Under the pieces are notes generated by a model, which was given only the letters and a program-made list of their open reading frames with translations, ran no database searches and was not told where the DNA came from. The position numbers and the translations under genes were made by a program. From JAOUEA01 sp041287635 (lineage in GTDB: Bacteria > Actinomycetota > UBA4738 > HRBIN12), in the NCBI GenBank assembly GCA_041287635.1, contig JBGGNG010000152.1, positions 1 through 64,000 of the forward strand: DNA of 64,000 bases, given 5' to 3'. Shown one piece after another: positions 50,022-60,125 of the stretch (its first letter is position 1; each line of letters begins with the position of its first letter).

Positions 50022-50582
50022 TCAGCGCATCGTCCAGGTCGGCTGCTTCGTCTCATCGAGGAACTGTACGAACGGCGAACCGTCGCCGGCCAGTCCGACG
50101 ATCGCCCGGAGCTCGCCCGCCCGATCGAGCAGGCGGAGCACCGGCGAGCCCTCGGCGGCCAGGCCGAGGCGGACCCGTACCTTGCCCGCGTGGTCGTAGA
50201 GACCGAGCGTCGGGGACCCTTGCTCCGCGAGGGCGTAGACCTGGGAGAGCTCGCCGTCGGCCACCTGCATCCCCATCGTGGGTGACGCCTCGGGTGCGAG
50301 ACCGAACTTGGCCCGGATGCGCCCGTTCTTGTCGCCGAACGCAAGGCTCGCACTGCCGTCGCTCGACAGTCCCACCGTCGCCCGCACCTTGCCGTTCTCG
50401 TCACCCACCGCGAGCCCGGCGGCGCCGTCGGCGGACAGGCCGAACCGCATGCGCACCTGCCCGTCCGGCGACAGCAGCGAGAAGAACGGGTCCTCGTCGT
50501 TCGAGAGTCCGATGCGCACCCTGACCCGGCCGTCATCATCGACGACCTCGAACTCACCCGCTTGCACGACCCGCTTCTTCAT
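50022..50582 (-). CDS. Repeat protein of seven about 23-residue beta units
   Basis: A 186-residue protein almost entirely made of tandem units of the form D..GKVRA..GL..DGSP.L (examples DENGKVRATVGLSSDGSASL and DHAGKVRVRLGLAAEGSPVL). Seven units cover residues about 10-175, predicting a beta-solenoid or stacked beta-hairpins. There is no signal peptide or membrane helix. GGAG precedes ATG 50582. It is 36 bases upstream of the MauD-like gene, so it probably leads that operon. Confidence 0.72.
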   Translation of the reverse strand: MKKRVVQAGEFEVVDDDGRVRVRIGLSNDEDPFFSLLSPDGQVRMRFGLSADGAAGLAVGDENGKVRATVGLSSDGSASLAFGDKNGRIRAKFGLAPEASPTMGMQVADGELSQVYALAEQGSPTLGLYDHAGKVRVRLGLAAEGSPVLRLLDRAGELRAIVGLAGDGSPFVQFLDETKQPTWTMR

Positions 50583-50722
50583 GTCACTCCAGGCCCGCTC
50601 GGTGGGGAGGCGACGATCCGGCGGATGCCGGGTTCGCGGTGCGCGGCGGACGCGTCTGCGTATGGTCGCCCGTGCGAGCCCTCGGCTCAAGCACATGGGA
50701 AGACGCGGACGGACCCAGGAAG

Positions 50723-50762
50723 TGAGAAACCGCCGGAACCCGGGGGCCCCAGCGGTCTCTCA
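50723..50762. repeat. Imperfect inverted repeat before the repeat-protein gene
   Basis: Arms 50723-50733 and 50752-50762 pair over 11 bp with one mismatch, around an 18-base GC-rich loop. It lies in the 234-base gap between the enolase-family gene and the Mau-like operon. It may terminate enolase transcription or be a leader structure. Nothing else but a weak hairpin at 50798 was noted there. Confidence 0.4.
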
Positions 50763-50797
50763 TGGCGGACGATACGGCCGGTGAGCCCGGGGCGTCA

Positions 50798-50812
50798 AAC
50801 CCGAGCGGGGTT
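50798..50812 (-). terminator. Weak hairpin after enolase-family gene
   Basis: AACCC (50798-50802) pairs with GGGTT (50808-50812) around a 5-base loop, four bases past the enolase stop codon. It is short and could act only with the larger repeat at 50723-50762. Confidence 0.3.
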
Positions 50813-50816
50813 CTTG

Positions 50817-51929
50817 TCACACTTTCCCGACCGACTCTCGGCGCAGCGTCGTCTCGGCGAGGCGATCGGCGCGAGGAGCCACCCCGATGCCCGGTCCCAC
50901 GGGCACCGCCATCGTGCCGTCGAGGGCCATCACGAACGGCTCGGTGAGGTCGTCGACGAAGTACCGAGCGCTCGCGCTGGTGTCGCCGGGCAGCGTGAAC
51001 CCCGGCATCGCCGCGAGGGCGAGGTTCTGCGCCCGTCCGACCCCGGTCTCGAGCATGCCTCCGCACCAGACCGGCACCCCGGCCGCCCGACACACGTCGT
51101 GCACCCGCCGCGCCTCGACGATGCCCCCCACCCGCCCCTGCTTGATGTTCACGATGCGACAGCTGCCCAGCTCGAGCGCCGCGACGGCGTCGGAGGCCGA
51201 CCTGATCGACTCGTCGAGACACAGGTCCGTGCGGACCGCGCGCTGTAGCTCGGCGTGGCGCACGAGGTCGGTGTGATGCAGGGGCTGCTCGATCATCAGC
51301 AGGTCGTAGGCGTCCAGCGCCCGGAACACGTCCTGGTCCTCGATCGTGTACGCCGCATTGGCGTCCACGCTGAGAGCGATGTCGGGATGCGCGGCTCGCA
51401 CCGCGCCCACACGCTCGACGTCGATGCCGGGCTCGATCTTGAGCTTGATCCGGCGGTACCCCTCGGCGAGGTAGCCATCGACCTGATCGAGCAGCGCCCC
51501 GGTGGTGTCGGTGATGCCGATCGACACCCCGCAGGCCACCCGGTCGCGATCGGCACCCAGCCACTGCGCCAGCGAGACACCGTCCGCGCGGAGCCGAGCG
51601 TCGACCACGGCGTCGATCAACGCGGCCTTGGCCATCGGGTTCCCACGGACGTGCCCGAGGAGGCGGTCGAGATCGTCGATCGCGACCTTATCGGCTCGCA
51701 GGAGCGCAGGGGCCAGATGGTCGCGGATCACGAGCCAAGCGCCTTCGTTGAACTCCTCGCTGTAGCCGGGCTCGACGTCGGCGACGCACTCCCCCCACCC
51801 TTCCCCCTCGTCGGTCTCGACCCGGACGAGGATGCACTCCTTCGCGGTCGACGTCCCGAAGCTCGTGCGGAACGGTCGCACCAACGGCAACCCGATCAGG
51901 CGCAGCTCGACGTTGCGCACGATGCTCAT
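50817..51929 (-). CDS. o-Succinylbenzoate synthase / N-acylamino acid racemase family enolase
   Basis: A 370-residue muconate-lactonising-subgroup enolase. Catalytic Lys pair KLKIEPG (about residue 163), metal ligands in SVDANAAY, MIEQPL and LDESI, and the opposite Lys in NIKQGRVGG are all present, ending with WCGGMLETGVGR. This is the OSBS/NSAR group, in which one fold does menaquinone synthesis or N-acylamino-acid racemisation. No other men genes are near, while a GNAT gene overlaps by four bases, favouring the racemase role. Confidence 0.85.
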   Translation of the reverse strand: MSIVRNVELRLIGLPLVRPFRTSFGTSTAKECILVRVETDEGEGWGECVADVEPGYSEEFNEGAWLVIRDHLAPALLRADKVAIDDLDRLLGHVRGNPMAKAALIDAVVDARLRADGVSLAQWLGADRDRVACGVSIGITDTTGALLDQVDGYLAEGYRRIKLKIEPGIDVERVGAVRAAHPDIALSVDANAAYTIEDQDVFRALDAYDLLMIEQPLHHTDLVRHAELQRAVRTDLCLDESIRSASDAVAALELGSCRIVNIKQGRVGGIVEARRVHDVCRAAGVPVWCGGMLETGVGRAQNLALAAMPGFTLPGDTSASARYFVDDLTEPFVMALDGTMAVPVGPGIGVAPRADRLAETTLRRESVGKV

Positions 51930-52759
51930 GGCGTCGGCTCCGAGGCGAGCAGATATGTCGGGCGCCCGCCCTCGCGGTCGGGCTCGAAGGCGACGACGGA
52001 GAGGCCGGCGGCCATGCAGGCGTCGAGCATCGAACCGGCGGCCTCACGCCATGCCGAGCCGAGCGACGGGTCGGCGGCGCGCACCGCCGCGTGGTCGCGA
52101 GGGATCTGCACGGCGACCACCTCGCCCCGGCGCGGGTCGCCCACGACCTCGGGGGCGGGAGCCTCGACCGAGCCGGTGCTGCGGAGGATCACCCGTGCGC
52201 CATCGGGGATCGGTGGGGCGGCGGGGGTCGCATCGAGCGTCCACCGGACCACGAGCCGGTCGCTGCGGTCGCCCGTGTTGATCGAGTCGGGCATCTGTCC
52301 GTAATAGTCCCGATGGAACAAGTCGCAGGTGGCTCCCAGCTTGTTCACGTTCAGATGCGCGTTGCGGGCGACCAACGGGTCGAACGTCCAGCGCACGAGA
52401 TGGATGCCGCGATCGAGGCACGCCGCGCGTTGTGCGAGCTTGAGCGCGTAACCGACGCCGGCATGCCGCCGATCGGGGAGGGCGGCGAGCATGTGCGAGT
52501 GTTCGTGGAGTCCGTCGCCAGGCGAGATGGCGGCCCAGCCGAGCACGTATCCGACCAACTCGTCGCCGTCGTGCGCACCCCACGGCACGTTGCCGGATCC
52601 CGCGAGCGCCCTGACCGTCTCCCTGGGGATCGCCTCACTCCACGTGGCCATCATGACGCGCAGGATCGCGTCCGCGTCGTCGAGGGAGGTGAGGGGGCGC
52701 AGGCGCACACCGGCCGCCGACGCCGCGTCGTTCGCCAGTGCCCACGCGGGTCCGTCCAC
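51926..52759 (-). CDS. GNAT acyltransferase paired with the enolase
   Basis: A 277-residue GNAT-fold protein. LVGYVLGWAAI (strand 4) and LPDRRHAGVGYALKLAQRAACLDRG (acyl-CoA loop) are visible around residues 90-140, followed by FDPLVARNAHLNVNKLG. The size and VRWTLDATP region match acyltransferases encoded beside NSAR enzymes, which N-succinylate amino acids. GTG 52759 is preceded by TAGACT at seven bases (leaderless). Its stop overlaps the enolase ATG. Confidence 0.78.
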   Translation of the reverse strand: MDGPAWALANDAASAAGVRLRPLTSLDDADAILRVMMATWSEAIPRETVRALAGSGNVPWGAHDGDELVGYVLGWAAISPGDGLHEHSHMLAALPDRRHAGVGYALKLAQRAACLDRGIHLVRWTFDPLVARNAHLNVNKLGATCDLFHRDYYGQMPDSINTGDRSDRLVVRWTLDATPAAPPIPDGARVILRSTGSVEAPAPEVVGDPRRGEVVAVQIPRDHAAVRAADPSLGSAWREAAGSMLDACMAAGLSVVAFEPDREGGRPTYLLASEPTP

Positions 52760-52826
52760 GCGCCGGAGTCTATCGACGGGCCCCTTCGGGCAGTCGCCCT
52801 CCAGGCCGTGACGGTCGACGAAAGGC

Positions 52827-52854
52827 GGAAGGCCCGCCGCATGGCGGGCCTTCC
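52827..52854. terminator. Terminator hairpin, 12-bp perfect stem
   Basis: GGAAGGCCCGCC (52827-52838) and GGCGGGCCTTCC (52843-52854) pair perfectly with the loop GCAT. A second 8-bp stem (52864-52871/52877-52884) lies between it and the stop of the small gene at 52892. Both follow that gene on the minus strand. Confidence 0.85.
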
Positions 52855-52891
52855 GTGGAACGAACCGCCGGCACAACCGGCGGTAGCTCGA

Positions 52892-53083
52892 TCAGCCGCC
52901 GGCGGGCGGCGGCAGTTCCTGCCACTCGACGTCATCGAGATCGTCGCCGCGGCGACGTTTCACGAATGCCACGACCGCCGCGACGATCGCGCCGATCACG
53001 GCGATCTTCATGAGCTTCTTCAAGAATCCGCCCTTCTTCTTCTCCTCGACGGCCTCGACCGTCACGGTGGCTTCATCTGTCAT
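52892..53083 (-). CDS. Small single-TM protein with basic membrane flank
   Basis: A 63-residue protein: acidic N-terminus, KKKGGFLKKLMK, a hydrophobic helix (about residues 25-40, AVIGAIVAAVVAF), then KRRRGDDLDDVEWQELPPP. The conserved WQELP-like end occurs in short actinobacterial proteins near this locus. Function unknown. It lies just downstream of tRNA-Ile and before a strong terminator. Confidence 0.65.
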   Translation of the reverse strand: MTDEATVTVEAVEEKKKGGFLKKLMKIAVIGAIVAAVVAFVKRRRGDDLDDVEWQELPPPAGG

Positions 53084-53106
53084 GGGAGGAGCCCTCCTTC
53101 CGGGAG

Positions 53107-53181
53107 TGGGCCTGGATGGACTTGAACCATCGACCTCTTCCTTATCAGGGAAGCGCTCTAACCGGGCTGAGCTACAGGCCC
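53107..53181 (-). tRNA. tRNA-Ile (GAT)
   Basis: A complete 75-base cloverleaf. Acceptor GGGCCTG/CAGGCCC is fully paired; the anticodon stem is TTCCC/GGGAA with the loop CTGATAA (anticodon GAT); the T arm GATGG..TTCAA..CCATC follows. CCA is not encoded. Its place between the DUF3566 gene and the small TM gene matches the conserved gyrA-ileT order. Confidence 0.96.
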
Positions 53182-53259
53182 CAACTCATCGGGGCCGGTC
53201 GCCCTCGTGGCAGCGTAGCCACGGCCAGAAACACGTGTCAAACGAACGTTCGACGGCCG

Positions 53260-53898
53260 TCAATGACGAGGTCGCTCGGCGAGGGTGACCTCGACCCCAC
53301 CGATGATGTCGCTGATCAGGTTGTAGAGCATCGCGATGAAGACGTTGATCACCGACCAGACCGCGACGAAGGTCAGCCCGCCGAAGAGCCCCCACATGAA
53401 GAGCGAGCCACCGTCGATCTCGATCGGTTCCGCGCCCCCGGTCGAGGTCGTGCCCGTGCCGAAGACGTAGCCGAGCACCGTTTCGAGCGAGTCGATCGCC
53501 CCCGCCGCTGCGAGGACCCCGTAGACGATCACCATCGCGAACAGCACGATCAGCATCAGGCACAGGTAGAACAGCAGCGAGAACTTCAGGACCGACAGCG
53601 GCCCGACCTTGCGCACCACCACGCGGGTGCGGCGCGGCGCCGAGCGCATGCGTGGCGGGCGTGAGGGCTGAGCCGCGTCCCCACGAGGCGTCTGCGGGCT
53701 GGCGGCGAACGATCCCTCATGTCCGGAGGACGGCGTCGAGGTGGTCGGCGCTGGTGACGCGGTGGGGGACGCTGCCGGCGCCGGGGCGTCGATCGCGGTC
53801 GCGACCACGCGCGGCTGTGGCACCGGCACACCCGTGTCGGGGCCGCGCTGCGGCTCACGCGGTTCGGCGGTCTCCGGTTGCTCGGCCGTGTGCACCAT
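53260..53898 (-). CDS. DUF3566 membrane protein
   Basis: A 212-residue protein: a disordered Pro/Ser/Ala-rich N-terminal half, then RKVGPLSVLKFSLLFYLCLML (first helix) and a second helix FMWGLFGGLTFVAVWSVINVF. This matches the DUF3566 domain of the protein encoded after gyrA in mycobacteria. The end VEVTLAERP is also typical. Function unknown, perhaps in envelope or division. A promoter TTGCGT-N17-TAGGAC lies upstream (53899-53950). Confidence 0.9.
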   Translation of the reverse strand: MVHTAEQPETAEPREPQRGPDTGVPVPQPRVVATAIDAPAPAASPTASPAPTTSTPSSGHEGSFAASPQTPRGDAAQPSRPPRMRSAPRRTRVVVRKVGPLSVLKFSLLFYLCLMLIVLFAMVIVYGVLAAAGAIDSLETVLGYVFGTGTTSTGGAEPIEIDGGSLFMWGLFGGLTFVAVWSVINVFIAMLYNLISDIIGGVEVTLAERPRH

Positions 53899-53915
53899 CT
53901 CCTCGGGACGAAGTC

Positions 53916-53944
53916 CTAAGGGTACGCCCTGGCCAACGCAAGTA
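53916..53944 (-). promoter_or_regulatory. Promoter TTGCGT-N17-TAGGAC for DUF3566/tRNA-Ile
   Basis: On the minus strand TTGCGT is followed after 17 bases by TAGGAC, about 18 bases before ATG 53898. Spacing and -10 fit a housekeeping promoter. The transcript could extend into tRNA-Ile. Confidence 0.45.
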
Positions 53945-53953
53945 CCCGGAGCC

Positions 53954-54247
53954 TCAGGTTCGGAACGGGCCGCCGGGAGCGAACAGCACGTGGGCGTGTA
54001 CCACGGCCAGGATCGCGCCTGCGACCGGCGCGATGATCCACGAGGCGGTATCGACCTGGCCCTGCACGAGGAGGCAGCCGATCGCGATGCCTGCGCCGGA
54101 GGCGGCGAGCACGGTGGACCACATCCCCAGCGCCCGCCCGGAGCGCACGCCGAACAGACCGACGAGGAAGAGCACCGTCCCCAACCCGATCGTCGCGGGG
54201 CCGCCGTCCATGGACCGCATCATCCCGTATGTAGCCTCCGCCGACAT
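53954..54247 (-). CDS. Small membrane protein of unknown function
   Basis: A 97-residue protein with three hydrophobic segments (about residues 20-35, 41-61 and 69-91). ATG 54247 gives the longest form; ATG 54223 or 54220 are in-frame alternatives. No domain is recognised. It is divergent from the M23 gene at 54351, with a 103-base shared promoter region. Confidence 0.6.
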   Translation of the reverse strand: MSAEATYGMMRSMDGGPATIGLGTVLFLVGLFGVRSGRALGMWSTVLAASGAGIAIGCLLVQGQVDTASWIIAPVAGAILAVVHAHVLFAPGGPFRT

Positions 54248-54350
54248 CAGGCCGAGATGACTACGTAGTTCTCACCCGGATCGCTCAAGGCCCGCCGTCC
54301 TCCCTGCCGATACCGCAGTAGGACATCGAGGGGAGAGGGAGAACGATCTG

Positions 54351-55136
54351 ATGCGGAACCGTACGGCACGCCTGATGGCGATCGCGGTGACAGGAAGCTT
54401 GGTGATCGCCGGGCTGGTCGTGGCGGCCAACGCGGAATCATCCGTGGATGTCGCCCTGCGCCAGAAGCACGATCTCCAGAAGCGCATCGAGGAGTTGCAG
54501 GAGACCAGACGCCTGCGCCGTGTGGGGCTGCACCAGCGCATCCGGTTCACCCAGGCGCGTCTCCGCAACGCCCCGGGGGCCGCCAACGTCGGCGACCGGG
54601 CGCGTTCCCGCATCTACCGCCAGCGCCAGATCGAGCGGATCGAGGACCTGCGCACCGAGGAGCGCGAACTGGTCCGCACGACCCGCGCGCGCATCCGCAA
54701 CCTCAGGTCGAAGCGCACCGGGCTCGCGGAGTGGATCGAATCGCTTCCGCTGCAGCGGTGCCCGGTCGACGGCCCCGTGGTGATCTCCGACGGCTTCGGT
54801 GACATCCGTGACATGCCGGGCACGCCCCGCCACATCCACCAGGGCAACGACATCATGGCTCCGACCGGCGCGCCGATCATCGCACCGTTCGACGGCGAGG
54901 CCGTCGCCGGTTCCAGCGATCTCGGGGGCACCTCGGTCAAGGTCTACGGCGCGGGCGGTTACGTCTACAACGCCCATCTGTCGGCCTACGGCAAGCTCGG
55001 CGCCGTGCAGGCCGGGGACGTGATCGGCTACGTCGGCAGCACTGGCAACGCGACGGCGCCGCACAACCACTTCGAGTGGCATCCGGGCGACGGCGCTGCG
55101 GTGGACCCTTACCTGTTCCTCACGGCGGTCTGCTGA
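54351..55136 (+). CDS. Secreted M23 (LytM) family peptidase
   Basis: A 261-residue exported protein: signal peptide (about residues 1-27), coiled coil (about 30-125) and LytM domain. The zinc motif is HQGND (about residue 163) and APHNHFEWHP. It is a paralog of the gene at 41269, sharing the HPG/YVYNAHLS segments. It probably cleaves or controls peptidoglycan hydrolysis at the septum or wall. GGGAGAGGGAG precedes ATG 54351. The gene runs convergently to gyrA, with which it shares a terminator. Confidence 0.88.
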   Translation: MRNRTARLMAIAVTGSLVIAGLVVAANAESSVDVALRQKHDLQKRIEELQETRRLRRVGLHQRIRFTQARLRNAPGAANVGDRARSRIYRQRQIERIEDLRTEERELVRTTRARIRNLRSKRTGLAEWIESLPLQRCPVDGPVVISDGFGDIRDMPGTPRHIHQGNDIMAPTGAPIIAPFDGEAVAGSSDLGGTSVKVYGAGGYVYNAHLSAYGKLGAVQAGDVIGYVGSTGNATAPHNHFEWHPGDGAAVDPYLFLTAVC

Positions 55137-55150
55137 GACGAGACGATCGG

Positions 55151-55171
55151 TAGGGCGGGGGCGCCCCCGCC

Positions 55172-55174
<3 letters not shown>
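55151..55174. terminator. Terminator shared by M23 gene and gyrA
   Basis: TAGGGCGGGG (55151-55160) pairs perfectly with CCCCGCCCTA (55165-55174) around GCGC. The right arm includes the gyrA stop codon. It serves both convergent genes. Confidence 0.8.
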
Positions 55175-57622
<2,448 letters not shown>

Positions 57623-57674
57623 CCGCTGCGCCTTCGGCTACCTGAGCGACGTGCCACGGTGTGTGATCAGCTCC

Positions 57675-59624
57675 TTAGACGTCGAGGTTGCGGACGTACT
57701 TCGCGTTGGTCTCGATGAACTGCTTGCGAGACGGCACGTCGTCGCCCATCAACACGCTGAAGAGACGATCGGCGGCGACGGCGTCGTCGAGCGTCACCTG
57801 CAGCAGGGTGCGATGCTCGGGATCCATCGTGGTGTCCCAGAGCTGGTTCGCGTCCATCTCGCCGAGACCCTTGAACCGCTGCGGATCGCCGATCTTCTTG
57901 TTGCCGGTTCCTCGGCCGTTCGCGTTCTTGCGGAACTCGTCCCACTCACGCTCGGTGTAGAAGTAGAGCTCTTCCTTGCCCTGCTTCAGCAGGTACAGGG
58001 GAGGCTGCGCGAGGTACACGTACCCGGCATCGATCAGCATGGGCATGTAGCGGAAGAAGTACGTGAGGAGCAGCGTGCGGATGTGGGCGCCGTCGACGTC
58101 GGCGTCGGCCATCAGCACGACCCGGTGATACCGGGCTTTCTCGATGTCGAACTCGTCGCCGATGCCGGTACCGATCGCGGTGATCAGGGCCTGGATCTCG
58201 TTGTTCTCGAGGATCTTGTGCAGGCGTGCCTTCTCGACGTTGAGGATCTTGCCGCGGATCGGCAGGATCGCCTGCGTCGCGCGGTCGCGAGCGCTCTTGG
58301 CCGATCCGCCTGCCGAATCGCCTTCGACGATGTAGAGCTCACAGGACGCGGGGTCGGAGAGCTGACAGTCGGCGAGCTTGCCCGGGAGCGAACCGCTCTC
58401 GAGGAACGATTTGCGGCGCGTGAGGTCGCGGGCTTGGCGGGCCGCCAGTCGCGCCTTCGCGGCGCTCGAGGCCTTCATGAAGATGCGCTTGGCGTCGCCG
58501 GGGTGCTCCTCGAGCCACGTGGCGAACGCGGCGTTCACCGTGGTCTCGACGAGGGAGCGCATCGACGCGTTGCCGAGCTTCGTCTTCGTCTGTCCCTCAA
58601 ACTGGGGGTCGCGCAGCTTGACCGAGATGATCGCGATCAGGCCCTCGCGGACGTCCTCCCCGATCAGGTTGTCGTCCTTCTCCTTCAGCAACCCCTTGGC
58701 GCGCGCATGGCGGTTCAGCACGTTCGTGAGGGCCTTCTTCAGCCCCTCCTCGTGCATGCCGCCCTCGTTGGTGTTGATCGTGTTCGCGAAGGAGTAGAGG
58801 GACTCGGTGTAGCCCGTGTTCCACTGCATCGCGATCTCGACCTCGCCGTCGTCGGTCGTGCCGGTATCGATCGAGATGATCTTGTCGACCGTCTCCTTCC
58901 CCTGGGCGAGATACTTCACGAAGTCGACGAGGCCGCCGTTGGCTTTGAAGACCTGCTCGGCCTTCGGCGTCTCGCGCTCGTCGACGAGCTTGATCTCCAC
59001 GCCCTTGTTGAGGAACGCCAGCTCGTGGAGCCGCTCGGCGAGCGTCTCACGCTTGTACTCCAGGGTCTCGACGAAGATCTCCGGGTCGGGCCAGAACCGC
59101 ACGCGCGTACCCGTCTTCGTCGTGGCCCTGCCCTTCTTGAGCGCGCTCAGACGCTTCCCGCGTTCGTACGACTGGGTCCACGAGTGGCCGTCGCGCATGA
59201 CTTCGACGTCGAGCTTCTCGCTGAGCGCGTTCACGACCGAGACGCCCACGCCGTGCAACCCGCCCGAGATCGCGTAGCCCCCGCCGCCGAACTTGCCGCC
59301 GGCGTGCAACACGGTCAGCACGACCTCGACGGCGGGTCGGCGGTCCTTCGCTCCCGGGATCGGCTTGACGGGGATGCCGCGGCCGTTGTCGACGCAGCTC
59401 ACCGAGCCGTCGTCGTGGATCGTGACCACGATCTTGTCGGCGAACCCGGCCATCGCCTCGTCGACGGCGTTGTCGACGACCTCGTAGACCAAGTGGTGCA
59501 GCCCGCGGGCGCTGGTCGTGCCGATGTACATGCCGGGGCGCTTGCGGACCGGTTCGAGTCCCTCGAGGACCTGGATGTTGCTGGAGTCGTATGCGACTGG
59601 GCTCTTCTTGGTTCTGGTTGCCAA
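57675..59624 (-). CDS. gyrB: DNA gyrase subunit B
   Basis: A 649-residue GyrB. ATP site: VYEVVDNAVDEAMAGF (N-box) and GRGIPV, GGLHGVGVSVV; TOPRIM: EGDSAGGSAK and MADADVDGAHI; C-terminal QRFKGLGEMDANQLW. The start is TTG 59624, with GGAGG five bases upstream; no ATG or GTG is closer to the family N-terminus. It supplies ATP-driven strand passage with GyrA. Confidence 0.97.
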   Translation of the reverse strand: MATRTKKSPVAYDSSNIQVLEGLEPVRKRPGMYIGTTSARGLHHLVYEVVDNAVDEAMAGFADKIVVTIHDDGSVSCVDNGRGIPVKPIPGAKDRRPAVEVVLTVLHAGGKFGGGGYAISGGLHGVGVSVVNALSEKLDVEVMRDGHSWTQSYERGKRLSALKKGRATTKTGTRVRFWPDPEIFVETLEYKRETLAERLHELAFLNKGVEIKLVDERETPKAEQVFKANGGLVDFVKYLAQGKETVDKIISIDTGTTDDGEVEIAMQWNTGYTESLYSFANTINTNEGGMHEEGLKKALTNVLNRHARAKGLLKEKDDNLIGEDVREGLIAIISVKLRDPQFEGQTKTKLGNASMRSLVETTVNAAFATWLEEHPGDAKRIFMKASSAAKARLAARQARDLTRRKSFLESGSLPGKLADCQLSDPASCELYIVEGDSAGGSAKSARDRATQAILPIRGKILNVEKARLHKILENNEIQALITAIGTGIGDEFDIEKARYHRVVLMADADVDGAHIRTLLLTYFFRYMPMLIDAGYVYLAQPPLYLLKQGKEELYFYTEREWDEFRKNANGRGTGNKKIGDPQRFKGLGEMDANQLWDTTMDPEHRTLLQVTLDDAVAADRLFSVLMGDDVPSRKQFIETNAKYVRNLDV

Positions 59625-59728
59625 CGGGCCTCCGTTCGACGCTGCGTCAGACCTCGGGACGAGCCCGCGCAGAACCCCTCGCGAGGTGCGGGAGGTGTGC
59701 GCGGGAAAGGTCGCACGAACCGGCCCCC

Positions 59729-59734
59729 ATCTTA
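59729..59734 (-). promoter_or_regulatory. -10 element TAAGAT before gyrBA
   Basis: TAAGAT on the minus strand lies about 105 bases before gyrB. No sure -35 element was identified. It is the best -10 match in the 159-base gap between dciA and gyrB. Confidence 0.3.
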
Positions 59735-59783
59735 CCGCAGGGGACCGACCCCCGACCGGTGCGGGAGACCGAAAAATGCCTAT

Positions 59784-60125
59784 CTACCTGGGATTTCGCA
59801 CCACGACGCGGACCCGGTGCACCCGGTCGCCGCCGAGCGCCTCGTCCGCCTTGCGGCGGATCTCCTCGTGCAGGAACTTCGCCTGGGCCCCCCACGGACC
59901 GCTCGAGACCTCCACCGTCAAGACCCCGTCGTCGAACGCTGCGGGCGCCGTCTCGCCGGCGAGCCGCTCCCCCACGATCTCGGGCCACCGCGACGCCAGT
60001 TGCGCCACGGGCATGCCGCGGCTGAACACCTGCTCACGCATCAACCCGTCGACGATGTCGCCCAGCGAGACGGTATCGTCCGAGCGCGGCCGCTTGCGGC
60101 CACCGAATCCCTTCGCGTCGGGCAT
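59784..60125 (-). CDS. DciA-like (DUF721) replication helicase loader
   Basis: A 113-residue protein. The C-terminal DUF721 KH-like part carries WPEIVGERLAGETAPAAFDDGVLTVEVSS. In actinobacteria this gene sits between recF and gyrB, and DciA helps load the DnaB helicase. ATG 60125 overlaps the recF stop (TGATG). Confidence 0.88.
   Translation of the reverse strand: MPDAKGFGGRKRPRSDDTVSLGDIVDGLMREQVFSRGMPVAQLASRWPEIVGERLAGETAPAAFDDGVLTVEVSSGPWGAQAKFLHEEIRRKADEALGGDRVHRVRVVVRNPR

Noticed and set aside
50817..51929. Menaquinone OSBS as the main role
   Set aside because: No men genes adjacent and an overlapping GNAT gene; kept as an alternative but not preferred.
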